From assembly GCF_021412565.1 (NCBI RefSeq), contig NZ_JAKCLJ010000001.1:124001-188000 (forward strand): a DNA stretch of 64,000 nucleotides, in the 5' to 3' direction. The stretch's first letter is position 1; every line of letters starts with the position of its first letter. The translations under genes were made by a program, and so were the position numbers. Shown one piece after another: positions 25,591-34,421 of the stretch. The notes under the pieces were generated by a model. That model was not told the origin of the DNA. It did not search any database and worked only from the letters and a program-made list of their open reading frames with translations. The stretch is from Shewanella sp. AS1 (GTDB taxonomy: Bacteria; Pseudomonadota; Gammaproteobacteria; Enterobacterales; Shewanellaceae).

Positions 25591-27243
25591 CTAGAAGCCG
25601 CCCCAAAGAACTGCGACTGTACCTGCAACTAATGCATAGGCAATGGCAATTGGCATGGTCTTACGAATAATTTCTGATTCACGGCCGGCCATTCCCACAA
25701 CAGTAGCAGCAGCAACCACGTTCATTACACACATCATGTTACCCGCGTTGGCACCAATACCTTGCAGTGCAAGCACGATAGCGTGGTTCATTCCTATGTT
25801 GTCAGCGACACTGTACTGCAGGCCGGAGAACATCATGTTAGAGAAGGTAGCAGAACCTGACAGGAAGGCACCGAAGATACCCACGATAGGTGCAACCCAA
25901 TGCCAAATGGCGCCCATAGAGCTGGCTAACATCTCTGCCAGAGCAACAGGCATAGATTGCAGGCCTGATTCATTAGCGCCAGAGTTTAGGAAGATCTTCA
26001 CCATAGGCACTGATGCACCTAGAGAGATGATGGTTGGCAGCATAGACTTGCAAGAAACAGTCAGTGACGACTTCATCGCTTCGCCTTTCATCTTGAACAG
26101 GAAGAAACCTAAGATACAGACGGCTACGAAGAAAGCACCTGGTGCATAGAAAGTAGCAAAGCCCGCTTTCAGTTCTGTGCCCATCAGGCCGGTCCAGCTT
26201 AGGTTAAAGCTGGTTAACCAAGCTTTAACTGGTGCCACGGTACGTGAGATAACCAGCAGCGCGGCCATAATGATATAAGGCGTCCACGCAGCAACTTGGC
26301 TGAATTTAGGCTTAGCGGTAATTGTTCCCTGCTCTTGTGGCATATCTTCGCTCTGGGCAAAGTCGTTCCAAGGAGTCTTAGGCAGTAATAGGCCTTTACG
26401 TGCAACAGGGATAACCAGTGCCATACCGATCAGCGCACCGATCACAGATGGAAACTCTGGGCCTGCAAGGTAGTTGATGCTCCAAGCTGGAACAGTGAAG
26501 GCTAAACCTGCAAACAGGGCGAATTTCCAGATGGCCAGACCTTCTTTGAAGGATTTGTTGCGACCAAAGAAACCGGTCAATACACAGACCATGGCTAGCG
26601 GAATTAATGAACCTGTGATCAAGTCGATTGTGATCATGTGCATTGCGATAAACTGAGCGTAATCAGCAAAAGTACCGCCGTGGTTAGCAATATGCTCTGC
26701 CGCCATGCTCACCCCACCTTCTGTCAGACCTTGCTCCATACCAAAAAGGACAGGTAGACCGATGGCACCGAATGACACACTGGTAGAGTCGGCGATCAGT
26801 GCAACAACCGCTGCGGCGACAGGAGGCACACCCAGCAGAACAAGCAGAGGTGCACCGATGGCAGCAGGTGTACCGAAGCCCGCTGAGCCTTCGATGAATG
26901 AACCAAACAACCAACAGATTATGATCACTTGTACGCGAGCATCGGCGCTGATGTTGGTGAAACCGGCGCGGATGGTATCCATAGCACCTGAATATTTCAG
27001 GGTATTAAGCAGGAATACTGCACCGAAGATAATGCTCAGTGGTGTCAGAGCGGCGAGTAAGCCCTCGACAACTGAAGCGGCCAAAATCGTGGTATCCATT
27101 TGCCAAATAAATAGTGCGGCTAGGCCCGTCACTATCATAGAGATTGGCATGGCTCGTGAAGCTGGCATCCTTAGGAGTACTAGAAACAGCATAACGCTGA
27201 TCACAGGCGTTAAACTGGCGATAATTTCAAGAAAGGTCATCAT
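25591..27243 (-). CDS. lldP: lactate permease
   Basis: Inner-membrane proton-coupled lactate (glycolate) uptake protein of the LctP family. The 550-residue product has about 13 helices. Family blocks are [22 protein letters not shown], the later [11 protein letters not shown] and the closing [23 protein letters not shown] is 2 bases from the ATG at 27243 and 5 from the ATG at 27240, so the latter may be the true start. dld follows after 70 bases; together they allow uptake and oxidation of lactate. The long upstream region carries Crp/Fnr-like palindromes. Confidence 0.94.
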   Translation of the reverse strand: MMTFLEIIASLTPVISVMLFLVLLRMPASRAMPISMIVTGLAALFIWQMDTTILAASVVEGLLAALTPLSIIFGAVFLLNTLKYSGAMDTIRAGFTNISADARVQVIIICWLFGSFIEGSAGFGTPAAIGAPLLVLLGVPPVAAAVVALIADSTSVSFGAIGLPVLFGMEQGLTEGGVSMAAEHIANHGGTFADYAQFIAMHMITIDLITGSLIPLAMVCVLTGFFGRNKSFKEGLAIWKFALFAGLAFTVPAWSINYLAGPEFPSVIGALIGMALVIPVARKGLLLPKTPWNDFAQSEDMPQEQGTITAKPKFSQVAAWTPYIIMAALLVISRTVAPVKAWLTSFNLSWTGLMGTELKAGFATFYAPGAFFVAVCILGFFLFKMKGEAMKSSLTVSCKSMLPTIISLGASVPMVKIFLNSGANESGLQSMPVALAEMLASSMGAIWHWVAPIVGIFGAFLSGSATFSNMMFSGLQYSVADNIGMNHAIVLALQGIGANAGNMMCVMNVVAAATVVGMAGRESEIIRKTMPIAIAYALVAGTVAVLWGGF

Positions 27244-27386
27244 TGCCTCTTACTGTATTTTACAGGTGGTGCTAATTATTATTCGGGCTGGTTTTTGACT
27301 CAGCTCACCGCGTTTAACTTAATAGGCAAACTGCCAGCCTGATTAAGCCAATGTGTGTACTAGACGCCAAATTCGTTCATTTACAA

Positions 27387-27400
27387 ATGATCTAGATCAT
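27387..27400. promoter_or_regulatory. 14-bp palindrome, Crp/Fnr-like site
   Basis: ATGATCTAGATCAT is a perfect palindrome about 145 bases upstream of lldP. The GATC-N2-GATC core with flanking A/T resembles Shewanella Crp/Fnr-family sites. Binding is inferred from pattern only. Confidence 0.45.
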
Positions 27401-27466
27401 CTTGTAGAGATTATGAAAGAGAAGTTGAGCTGTGTGTGAGTCCTATCCTGTTACATAATGCTTAAA

Positions 27467-27482
27467 TGTGACGTGGATCACC
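27467..27482. promoter_or_regulatory. Crp-like site upstream of lldP
   Basis: TGTGACGTGGATCACC fits the Crp consensus TGTGA-N6-TCACA with one mismatch, about 225 bases upstream of the lldP start. Crp control of lactate genes is known in Shewanella; use of this site is inferred. Confidence 0.55.
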
Positions 27483-27646
27483 TGGTAAAGGAGTTTTTTA
27501 TAACTGGATTATCTCTTTTTTAATATTTTTATCTAAAAAACAAATTTTATGCGATGAATTTGCTGAATTCGTCCTAAAAACTGCATTATTTATAAGTTTT
27601 ATTTCATTAAAGAAAGTTAATCACAGAAACTGGATTCTGGATGTGG

Positions 27647-27660
27647 GTGATTAATATCAC
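27647..27660. promoter_or_regulatory. Crp/Fnr-like inverted repeat upstream of lldP
   Basis: GTGATTAATATCAC has inverted GTGAT/ATCAC arms around TAAT. With flanking bases it fits TGTGA-N6-TCACA with one mismatch in each half, and TTGAT-N4-ATCAA (Fnr) similarly. It is about 400 bases from lldP, so its role is uncertain. Confidence 0.35.
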
Positions 27661-27877
27661 GTTATTGAGGTGTTTTTTACTACATTATCTGGTTTGACCA
27701 TTTATTATTATGAAATTAATGGTTATTTTTGCGGGTGTTTATTTGGTGTCGTGTTTACTGTTTTACATCTTTGCTATTTTATTTGTGTCGTTTATTTAAA
27801 TTTTCTTCTGAAAAATGTAACTATTTTCTAGAAAACGATAACACTTCACCAGAAATGGATGACGGGGGCGATTAAAA

Positions 27878-27896
27878 AAGCCTCGACATGAGGCTT
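27878..27896 (-). terminator. terminator of the panB-panC transcript
   Basis: Stem AAGCCTC / GAGGCTT with a five-base loop, followed on the minus strand by TTTTAAT, about 90 bases after the panC stop. Confidence 0.8.
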
Positions 27897-27986
27897 GTCA
27901 TCCACGGATTTGCTCAATCGAGCCAGAAAATGACCTCTAAATTGAGGGCCATCTGACAGGCTATTCAATCCGCTTATGATGTGTCG

Positions 27987-28832
27987 TCAGCGACTGAACT
28001 CCTGGTTATCGATAAGGCGGGTTTTGCCCATAAAGGCCGCTGCTAGGATCACCAATTTGGTATCCTCCGGGGTCACCTCGTAGAGGTCGGTGGCATTTCT
28101 GACGGCCAGATAATCGATCTTAAATCCTGCATTGGTCAGTTGCTGCTCAGCCTTGGCGAGTACCTCAGGCAGGGCGAGGCCTTGTTGTATCTGAAGCTCC
28201 ATCGCATCCATAGTCTGTTTCAGTGTGGCAGCCTGCTGTTTCTCTTCACTGCTCAGATAGCCATTACGGGAGCTCATGGCAAGGCCTGAGGGCTCGCGTA
28301 TGGTCTCTACGCCTATGACCTCTATGGGGAGGGATAAATCCACCACCATGGTTCTGATCACCATCAGCTGCTGGAAATCTTTCTTACCAAACAGGGCGAT
28401 ATCCGGTTGAACTATGTTGAACAGCTTGCAGACTATGGTGGCAACGCCGCGAAAATGTCCAGGGCGACTGGCACCGCACAGTTCATCTGAGATGTTCGGG
28501 ACCTCGACATAGGTCTGTTTGTCCATGCCCTTGGGATAGATTGTCTCTGGCGTTGGAATAAACAGCAGCTCGGCACCGGCATCGATGAGCGCCGCCTTAT
28601 CGGCTTCCAGTGTGCGGGGATAGGCATCGAGATCTTCATTTTCACCAAACTGCATCGGGTTAACGAAGATGGAGACCACCACATGATCGGCGCGCTTCTT
28701 GGCCTCTTTCACTAAGGTTATATGTCCTAGATGCAGATTACCCATGGTAGGTACAAACGCCACGGTTTCTCCCTGACGCTTCCATTGGCTGATCTGCGAG
28801 CGAATCTGCACTATATCTTGACTGCTTAGCAT
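27987..28832 (-). CDS. panC: pantothenate synthetase (pantoate-beta-alanine ligase)
   Basis: Joins pantoate and beta-alanine with ATP to make pantothenate, the coenzyme A precursor. The 281-residue product has [10 protein letters not shown] (HIGH-like ATP motif), [19 protein letters not shown] and [10 protein letters not shown]. The length matches E. coli PanC (283). The frame is open to 28889, but the upstream 19 residues lie within the structured panB-panC spacer and lack homology; the ATG at 28832 with TAAGG upstream is preferred. Downstream partner of panB. Confidence 0.95.
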   Translation of the reverse strand: MLSSQDIVQIRSQISQWKRQGETVAFVPTMGNLHLGHITLVKEAKKRADHVVVSIFVNPMQFGENEDLDAYPRTLEADKAALIDAGAELLFIPTPETIYPKGMDKQTYVEVPNISDELCGASRPGHFRGVATIVCKLFNIVQPDIALFGKKDFQQLMVIRTMVVDLSLPIEVIGVETIREPSGLAMSSRNGYLSSEEKQQAATLKQTMDAMELQIQQGLALPEVLAKAEQQLTNAGFKIDYLAVRNATDLYEVTPEDTKLVILAAAFMGKTRLIDNQEFSR

Positions 28833-28878
28833 AACGACTGCGACCTTACTGATTAATGAAAAGGATTGAGAGGCGTTG

Positions 28879-28966
28879 TTGGCTATCACTCCTTGCGACC
28901 ATTCCTACGACTCTGCCCTCTGGCAGAGTCTGAGCTTAGCTCAAGGAGAAAAAGATAGATAGCCAA
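28879..28966. other. nested hairpin structure in the panB-panC spacer
   Basis: Three nested perfect stems are visible: TTGGCTATC (28879-28887) with GATAGCCAA (28958-28966); CTCCTTG (28889-28895) with CAAGGAG (28942-28948); and GACTCTGCC (28909-28917) with GGCAGAGTC (28922-28930) around a CTCT loop. The 88-base element could be a folded mRNA leader affecting panC translation, or a small intergenic repeat element. It shows no T-run, so it is not a classical terminator. Confidence 0.7.
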
Positions 28967-28992
28967 CCCGCTACGGCTTAAGTCAGCCGTGG

Positions 28993-29787
28993 TTAATTGA
29001 AGGTGTGTTCATCACTTGGGAAGATACCTTGCTGTACTTCCTCTATATAGGCACGAATCGCGCTGCGGATCTCACCAGTCTGTTTCAGATAGTTCTTGGA
29101 GAAGCGGGGAATATAACCGCTGGAGATCCCTAAGACATCATGCATCACTAAGATCTGGCCATCGGTATCGACACCGGCACCTATGCCGATTACTGGGATA
29201 GTCAATGCCTCTGTGATGGTTTTTGCCAGTGGCGCAGGGATGCACTCGAGTACGATCAACTGAGCCCCTGCCGCTTCCAGCGCCTTGGCTTCATCTAAGA
29301 TCCGCTGAGCATTTTCGGCCCCGCGTCCCTGAACCTTAAACCCGCCAAATACGTGTACGGACTGAGGTGTCAGGCCGATATGACCGCAGACAGGAATGCC
29401 GCGCTCAGTCAGCTTAGTGACAGTTTCCAATAACCAGTGACCTCCCTCAATCTTGACCATATTGGCACCCGCCTGCATCAGCAAGGTAGCGTTTTCCATC
29501 GCTTGCTGTGGATTGGAATAGGTCATAAAGGGCATGTCTGCCATCAACAGGGCGCGCTTAATTCCGCGGCGAACGCAGCGAGTATGGTAGGCGATATCCT
29601 GGATAGTCACAGGCAGGGTGTCATCGTGACCCTGAAGCACCATACCTAAAGAGTCGCCAACGAGCAGTACGTCCACGCCTTCACTGTCAAATGCCGCTGC
29701 AAAGCTGGCATCATAGGCGGTGAGAGAGGTGAACTTTTTCCCTTCCTGTTTAAATTTGATCAGAGTAGAGCTGGTAATCTTGGACAT
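28993..29787 (-). CDS. panB: 3-methyl-2-oxobutanoate hydroxymethyltransferase
   Basis: Uses methylene-tetrahydrofolate to convert ketoisovalerate to ketopantoate, the first committed step of pantothenate synthesis. The 264-residue product has the TIM-barrel motifs [29 protein letters not shown] and [18 protein letters not shown]. The length equals that of E. coli PanB (264). It follows folK by 70 bases and precedes panC, in the folK-panB-panC order common in gammaproteobacteria; folate and pantoate synthesis are metabolically linked. Confidence 0.96.
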   Translation of the reverse strand: MSKITSSTLIKFKQEGKKFTSLTAYDASFAAAFDSEGVDVLLVGDSLGMVLQGHDDTLPVTIQDIAYHTRCVRRGIKRALLMADMPFMTYSNPQQAMENATLLMQAGANMVKIEGGHWLLETVTKLTERGIPVCGHIGLTPQSVHVFGGFKVQGRGAENAQRILDEAKALEAAGAQLIVLECIPAPLAKTITEALTIPVIGIGAGVDTDGQILVMHDVLGISSGYIPRFSKNYLKQTGEIRSAIRAYIEEVQQGIFPSDEHTFN

Positions 29788-29857
29788 AGCTGTGGTCTTA
29801 AATTGGTTTAAAGAATTCGGAACCTAGGGTGCTTTATAAGTCAACTGGTCGATAAGT

Positions 29858-30346
29858 TCAATGATCTGGGCTGAGTTGTTGGAGCTCGGTAACCATTTTC
29901 TCATCGATGAGACTCGCAACCGAGTTGCCACAGGGCAAGATGAGATCGGCGGCTATGTCCCTTAAAGGAACAAGTACGAAGCTACGCTGCTTCATACCAT
30001 AATGAGGGACAATCAGCCTAGGATGGTCGATTACTTGGTCGCCATAGAGCAAGAGATCCAGATCTAAGGTGCGCGCGCCCCAGCGAATATCCCGTACGCG
30101 CCCCTGTTGCTGCTCTATGCTCTGCAGCGCATCCAATAGCGCCAGTGGCTCAAGACAAGTATAGAGGCTGGCAACGGCATTGACATAATCGGGCTGGGGC
30201 ACATCGCCCATAGGCGCGCTGCGATAATAAGGGGAGACTTGTATCTGCTTATCCTGAGCCAACTCCTGCAGGGCGGTTATCGCCCTGTCGAGCTGCTCTT
30301 GGGGGGACGCAAGATTGGCCCCCAATGCGATAAAGACTTTGATCAT
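29858..30346 (-). CDS. folK: 2-amino-4-hydroxy-6-hydroxymethyldihydropteridine pyrophosphokinase
   Basis: Transfers pyrophosphate from ATP to the pterin alcohol before dihydropteroate synthesis in folate production. The 162-residue product has F-I-A-L-G-A-N-L-A-S-P at the start, Y-R-S-A-P-M-G, Q-P-D-Y-V-N-A-V, and the R-W-G-A-R-T-L-D-L-D-L-L-L-Y-G signature with metal-binding aspartates. Its ATG overlaps the pcnB stop by 4 bases, indicating translational coupling. Confidence 0.95.
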   Translation of the reverse strand: MIKVFIALGANLASPQEQLDRAITALQELAQDKQIQVSPYYRSAPMGDVPQPDYVNAVASLYTCLEPLALLDALQSIEQQQGRVRDIRWGARTLDLDLLLYGDQVIDHPRLIVPHYGMKQRSFVLVPLRDIAADLILPCGNSVASLIDEKMVTELQQLSPDH

Positions 30347-31728
30347 TCCTGCGCCGGTTTATTGGTTTTCTTCGGCGAGCGGCGACGGCGATTATTACGG
30401 CTCTTGCTGGTTTTGGTGCTGCGGGCGATGACGCTGCGCTGCTCATCCGAGCCTTCCACAAAACTTCTCCACCAGGCGGCAGACTTGGCGGTATGCCCCC
30501 CTTCAGCCTCGGCGCGTAGCAGTAAAAGATCGTAGGCGGCGCGGAATTTAGGATGCTCGATAAACTTAAAGGCGCGTGTGCCTTGATTGCGTTCGAACCT
30601 GAGCTGTAACTGCCAGATATCTTTTGCTGGCGTGCTAAAGCGGCGCGGAATACTGATAGAGCGGCACTGCTGCTCCATCACATCGCCCATGGCGGCGTAG
30701 AAAGCATCATAGGTTGTCAGCCCGCTCTCTAACGCGATATCGTCGGCGCGTTGGCTGAGGGGATACCAGAGCATGGCGGCGTAGAAGAAGGCGGGTGTGA
30801 CAGCCTTATCTTCGGCAACGCGCTGATCTGTATTGCGCATTATCGCCTTTATCATCTTAGCCGCTGGCCCATTTGGATCGTCCCTCAGAACGGCTTCCAC
30901 TAAGGGGAACAGGGGCTCAAACAGGCCGAATTCGCGCATCAGCTCGTAGTTGTTCAGGGCATGGCCGTTGAAGAAGAGTTTCAGCACTTCCTCATACATA
31001 CGAGCGGCCGGAATATCCTGCAGCAGCGGTGCCAGTTCATAGATAGGCTCGGCGGCAGCCGGATCGATATGCATATCCAGCTTAGTGGAGAAACGCACAG
31101 CTCTTAGCATGCGCACGGGATCTTCACGGTAACGCTTCTGTGGGTCGCCAATCAGGCGCAGAGTGCGTGAGTCCAGATCCTGCAATCCACCGCCATAGCT
31201 GTGGATAGAGAAATCGCTGATATCGTAATAGAGGGCGTTGACGGTAAAGTCACGGCGCTCGGCATCTTCATCGATAGTGCCATAGACATTGTCTCTGAGC
31301 AGACGCCCCTCGGCGTTGGTCTTAGAGACCTTTTCGCCGCTATCGACATGGTGGCCGCGCAGTGTAGCTACCTCGATGACATCGCGGCCAAAGACGATAT
31401 GGGCCAGACGAAAGCGTCTGCCGACAAGGCGACAATTACGGAACAGTTTTTTTATCTGCTCGGGAGTGGCATCTGTCACCACATCGAAGTCTTTAGGTTC
31501 GAGGCCGAGTAAGATGTCGCGCACGCCGCCGCCCACTAAGTAGGCCTTAAAGCCGGCTTTGTGTAGTCGGTAGAGCACTTTGGTAGCGTTTTCGCTAATC
31601 TGCTTACGAGAGATTGCATGATGTTTTCTTGCAACTACCTCTAAGCTCAGTCCCGCTGGTGTGGTTTCTGTTGGGCGTTGATTGTCTTCAAACAGCTGCT
31701 TACAGAATTGACTAATACGGCGAAAAAT
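30343..31728 (-). CDS. pcnB: poly(A) polymerase I, with an ATT start codon
   Basis: Adds 3' poly(A) tails that promote RNA decay. Motifs are L-V-G-G-G-V-R-D and K-D-F-D-V-V-T-D (catalytic Asp pair), N-C-R-L-V-G-R-R-F-R-L-A-H and the basic C-terminus. The only ATG/GTG-type start in the conserved region is a GTG at 31578, which would remove about 50 conserved residues. The frame extends upstream with F-R-R-I-S-Q-F-C-K-Q-L and H-H-A-I-S-R-K-Q-I-S-E-N-A, aligning with the E. coli N-terminus. Between the in-frame TAA (31756-31758) and this region no ATG, GTG, TTG or CTG exists. GAGGTG (31733-31738) lies 4 bases before ATT (31726-31728). E. coli pcnB also starts with AUU. The product is 461 residues (E. 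coli 465). Confidence 0.9.
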   Translation of the reverse strand: MFRRISQFCKQLFEDNQRPTETTPAGLSLEVVARKHHAISRKQISENATKVLYRLHKAGFKAYLVGGGVRDILLGLEPKDFDVVTDATPEQIKKLFRNCRLVGRRFRLAHIVFGRDVIEVATLRGHHVDSGEKVSKTNAEGRLLRDNVYGTIDEDAERRDFTVNALYYDISDFSIHSYGGGLQDLDSRTLRLIGDPQKRYREDPVRMLRAVRFSTKLDMHIDPAAAEPIYELAPLLQDIPAARMYEEVLKLFFNGHALNNYELMREFGLFEPLFPLVEAVLRDDPNGPAAKMIKAIMRNTDQRVAEDKAVTPAFFYAAMLWYPLSQRADDIALESGLTTYDAFYAAMGDVMEQQCRSISIPRRFSTPAKDIWQLQLRFERNQGTRAFKFIEHPKFRAAYDLLLLRAEAEGGHTAKSAAWWRSFVEGSDEQRSVIARSTKTSKSRNNRRRRSPKKTNKPAQE

Positions 31729-31738
31729 AGGACACCTC
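31729..31738 (-). promoter_or_regulatory. strong ribosome binding site deciding the pcnB ATT start
   Basis: GAGGTG, a six-base match to the 16S anti-Shine-Dalgarno, lies 4 bases upstream of ATT at 31726-31728 on the minus strand. No conventional start codon is spaced to use it in the pcnB frame. Confidence 0.8.
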
Positions 31739-31940
31739 GAACATGGATCTTTAAGTTATACCAATCTAATCGGGCCAGGAGTGGCGATTGTTTTAAGGCA
31801 CTCGACTCGGGTCTGTTAGGCACCCTTAATGATTTAATTGATATCTGGTTTAAAATAAGGCCGCTATCATAACGCAAATAGTGGGTAAAGAGTATACCTA
31901 TAGTAGCGGGACAAGCTGGGCTTAGTGATGCCGATAACGT

Positions 31941-32819
31941 TTATTGGGCAGGCGTAAGCATGATCTCCTGCTGTTTGGGGATGGCATCGAGCCGAAATTG
32001 CAGGATCGCCTGGGCTAACATGATCTCGGGCGCATCGATATCCACCTTGGGCTGACCCAGAAAGTCTAGCGCCGAAATAATACTAGCTTGGGGCGCCTTA
32101 AGGTCGATGGCCGGGGCGTGATTCTGTTTCGACAGCTTGTGTCCCGGCTTGTCACAGGCCAGCGGCAAGTGCAGCCACTGGGGAACAGCCTCATCGAAGA
32201 GGTTAAACAAGATGGCCTGTCTGGCGCTGGAAGTCAGCAGATCGCTGCCGCGCACCACTTCGGTGATCCCTTGGTAGGCATCGTCCATCACCACGGCTAG
32301 CTGATACGCGTAGAGACCATCGCGGCGCTTGATAATAAAATCTTCCCGGGCAAAATCGCTATCGACAACTATCTCCCCCAGCAATTGATCTTCAAAACGC
32401 TCAACAGCTAGGTTGTTATGGATTCGGATAGCGCCCTCTTTATGGGGGGGCGAGATGCTGGCGCAGTGACCATTGTAGCTGCCGTTCATGGCCTGGATCT
32501 GTTTGCGGGTGCATTGACAGTAATAGGCTTGTCCCCGTGCGAGCAGGGCATCCAGCCTGGCCTGATAGGCATCTAGGCGTGAGCTTTGATACAGCTCAGT
32601 CTCGTCCCAAAATAAGCCATAGGCTTCCAATGTTTTAAGGATTGCGCTGCTGGCTCCGGCTACTTCCCTGGGGGGATCGATATCTTCGATACGCACCAGC
32701 CATTTTCCCTGCTGTGAACGGGCACGCAGATAGCTGCCAAGGGCGGCAATCAAAGAGCCGAAGTGAAGGGGGCCTGAGGGTGAGGGGGCGAAACGGCCTC
32801 GGTATGCTGGGATTTGCAC
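31941..32819 (-). CDS. gluQ: glutamyl-Q tRNA(Asp) synthetase
   Basis: A GluRS paralogue without anticodon-binding domain that attaches glutamate to the queuosine base of tRNA-Asp. The 292-residue product has the HIGH-like P-S-P-S-G-P-L-H-F-G-S-L, the zinc-site cysteines in Y-Y-C-Q-C-T-R-K-Q plus N-G-H-C, R-G-S-D-L-L and the KMSKS-like H-K-L-S-K-Q-N. It lies just downstream of dksA, the usual gammaproteobacterial arrangement. pcnB follows after about 210 bases. The spacing to dksA is 75 bases, allowing co-transcription. Confidence 0.94.
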   Translation of the reverse strand: MQIPAYRGRFAPSPSGPLHFGSLIAALGSYLRARSQQGKWLVRIEDIDPPREVAGASSAILKTLEAYGLFWDETELYQSSRLDAYQARLDALLARGQAYYCQCTRKQIQAMNGSYNGHCASISPPHKEGAIRIHNNLAVERFEDQLLGEIVVDSDFAREDFIIKRRDGLYAYQLAVVMDDAYQGITEVVRGSDLLTSSARQAILFNLFDEAVPQWLHLPLACDKPGHKLSKQNHAPAIDLKAPQASIISALDFLGQPKVDIDAPEIMLAQAILQFRLDAIPKQQEIMLTPAQ

Positions 32820-32894
32820 TGACTCGCCTTTCGGGATGACAAAGGGTGACAGATAAATAGCAAAAAGCGGGGAGAACCCCGCTTCTTTGGTCTG

Positions 32895-33338
32895 TTAACC
32901 CGCCATCTGCTTCTCTTTAATTTCGGCGAGTGTCTTACAGTCGATACAGAGATCGGCTGTCGGACGGGCTTCGAGACGGCGGATACCAATTTCGATACCG
33001 CAAGACTCACAGAAACCGAAATCATCGTCTTCGATCTTCTGCAGTGTCTTTTCAATCTTCTTGATCAGCTTACGTTCTCTGTCACGGGCGCGAAGCTCTA
33101 AGCTGAACTCTTCTTCTTGTGCGGCGCGATCCACGGGATCGGGGAAGTTAGCAGCTTCGTCTTGCATATGACTTAAAGTACGATCTACCTCTTCACGAAG
33201 TTGACCACGCCAAGCATCGAGAATTTTCTTGAAGTGATTCAGTTGAGCGCCATTCATGTACTCCTCACCAGCTTTCTCCTGGTAAGGCTCGACTCCTGCA
33301 ATAGCGAGTACGCCAAGTTTTTTAGTGCCTTCAGGCAT
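32895..33338 (-). CDS. dksA: RNA polymerase-binding transcription factor DksA
   Basis: Binds the RNA polymerase secondary channel and, with ppGpp, represses stable-RNA and activates amino-acid promoters. The 147-residue product has the coiled-coil with the D-P-V-D-R-A-A tip (the two acidic residues essential for activity) and the C4 zinc finger C-E-S-C-G-(17)-C-I-D-C. The ATG at 33338 follows AGGAGA and starts M-P-E-G-T-K-K; the longer frame to 33359 is not supported. Upstream of gluQ. Confidence 0.96.
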   Translation of the reverse strand: MPEGTKKLGVLAIAGVEPYQEKAGEEYMNGAQLNHFKKILDAWRGQLREEVDRTLSHMQDEAANFPDPVDRAAQEEEFSLELRARDRERKLIKKIEKTLQKIEDDDFGFCESCGIEIGIRRLEARPTADLCIDCKTLAEIKEKQMAG

Positions 33339-33498
33339 AACGCATCTCCTGTTAATCATTTGCGTTTTAGAGCGGCTTTCATTAAAGGCCGATATCTATA
33401 TCAGAAACTTATATACCACGCAAATTTTTTCGGTGGATTGCATTTATCTTTTGATAATGTGCCCATTTTGACCTTAATTCAACCTTAAAGTGCTTATA

Positions 33499-34203
33499 TT
33501 AAAATCTAACAGGGCAAGCTTGAGTGAGTATCGCCTTATCTGGCGAGAGTTCTGCGCGATAGGCCAAGATTTCCACTCCGGCCTGTTTGGCCTCATATAA
33601 TAGTGTGCTGTAAGCCGGGTCGATATGGGTCGCCGCTGTGACACCTTGTATCCCTGTGTGCTGCACCACAAAAAGTAACACGGCGCGATGTCCCTCGCTG
33701 CGCATCTGCATCAGTTCGCGCAGGTGTTTTTGGCCGCGGCTGGTGACGGCATCTGGGAAATACCCCTGGCTCTCCTCTAATAGGGTGCAGCTTTTTACCT
33801 CAATATAGCAGCGGCCTTTAGCTTCATCTTCCAGCAGAATATCGATACGACTGTTCTCATTGCCATATTTCACTTCGCGGCGCAGGCTGGTATAGCCGCT
33901 CAGCTCAGTGATGACCCTATTATTGATCGCCTCTGTGGCCAATTCGTTGGCGCGGCCAGTGTTGATCCCTATGATATGGCCTTCATCGTTTTGGTGCTGT
34001 TCCCAGGTGTGGGCGTACTTGCGTTTGGGATTGTCTGAGGTGGAAAACCAGACCTTATGACCGGGAAACAGGCAGTTACGCATCGACCCCGTATTGGGGC
34101 AGTGGATGGTGATCTGCGAGCCATCATTTAATTGGATGTCGGCTAAGAAGCGTTTATAGCGTTTGAGTAAAATACCCTGTTCAAATGGTGGCGTAAAAAG
34201 CAT
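33499..34203 (-). CDS. sfsA: SfsA, DNA-binding/nuclease family protein
   Basis: A 234-residue SfsA protein, first described as affecting sugar fermentation (maltose genes) in E. coli and carrying an N-terminal OB-like part with a nuclease-like C-terminal domain. Visible motifs are [10 protein letters not shown] near the start, H-C-P-N-T-G-S-M, the E-V-K-S-C-T-L core (PD-(D/E)xK-like) with R-I-D-I-L-L upstream, and [12 protein letters not shown]. The length equals E. coli SfsA (234). Its cellular role remains unclear. It lies upstream of dksA, as in E. coli. Confidence 0.93.
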   Translation of the reverse strand: MLFTPPFEQGILLKRYKRFLADIQLNDGSQITIHCPNTGSMRNCLFPGHKVWFSTSDNPKRKYAHTWEQHQNDEGHIIGINTGRANELATEAINNRVITELSGYTSLRREVKYGNENSRIDILLEDEAKGRCYIEVKSCTLLEESQGYFPDAVTSRGQKHLRELMQMRSEGHRAVLLFVVQHTGIQGVTAATHIDPAYSTLLYEAKQAGVEILAYRAELSPDKAILTQACPVRF

Positions 34204-34421
34204 GTTTTTATTTTTCGATTGATTCAGTCTGAAGAGCCGTCAGGTTAACAGAAAGCTGCGGATGAGACTAATTCCCCCTGGATCATAATACCTTGATGAG
34301 TTACAGCTATGAGTTTTCAGCGCCGAGTTACAGCCTCATTTTACAGTCGGTTAATAGACGTTATACTTGCGCAATATTAAAAGTGGGGTTCTCCCTGTAG
34401 CAGTTAAAACAAGGAATTAAT

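Larger units (their letters stand above)
27244..27986. other. 743-bp AT-rich region upstream of lldP
   Basis: No gene is supported here. The part next to lldP holds three cyclic-AMP receptor/Fnr-like palindromes (listed separately) and presumably the lldP-dld promoter. The middle (about 27490-27850) is strongly AT-rich. The far end contains the panC terminator. Confidence 0.6.

Noticed and set aside
25643..27298. Long plus-strand open frames opposite lldP
   Set aside because: Shadows of the lactate permease; low-complexity Ala/Thr/Pro composition.
30239..30535. Plus-strand open frame of about 100 codons across folK/pcnB
   Set aside because: Antisense to two well-supported genes that overlap; an artefact of their codon use.
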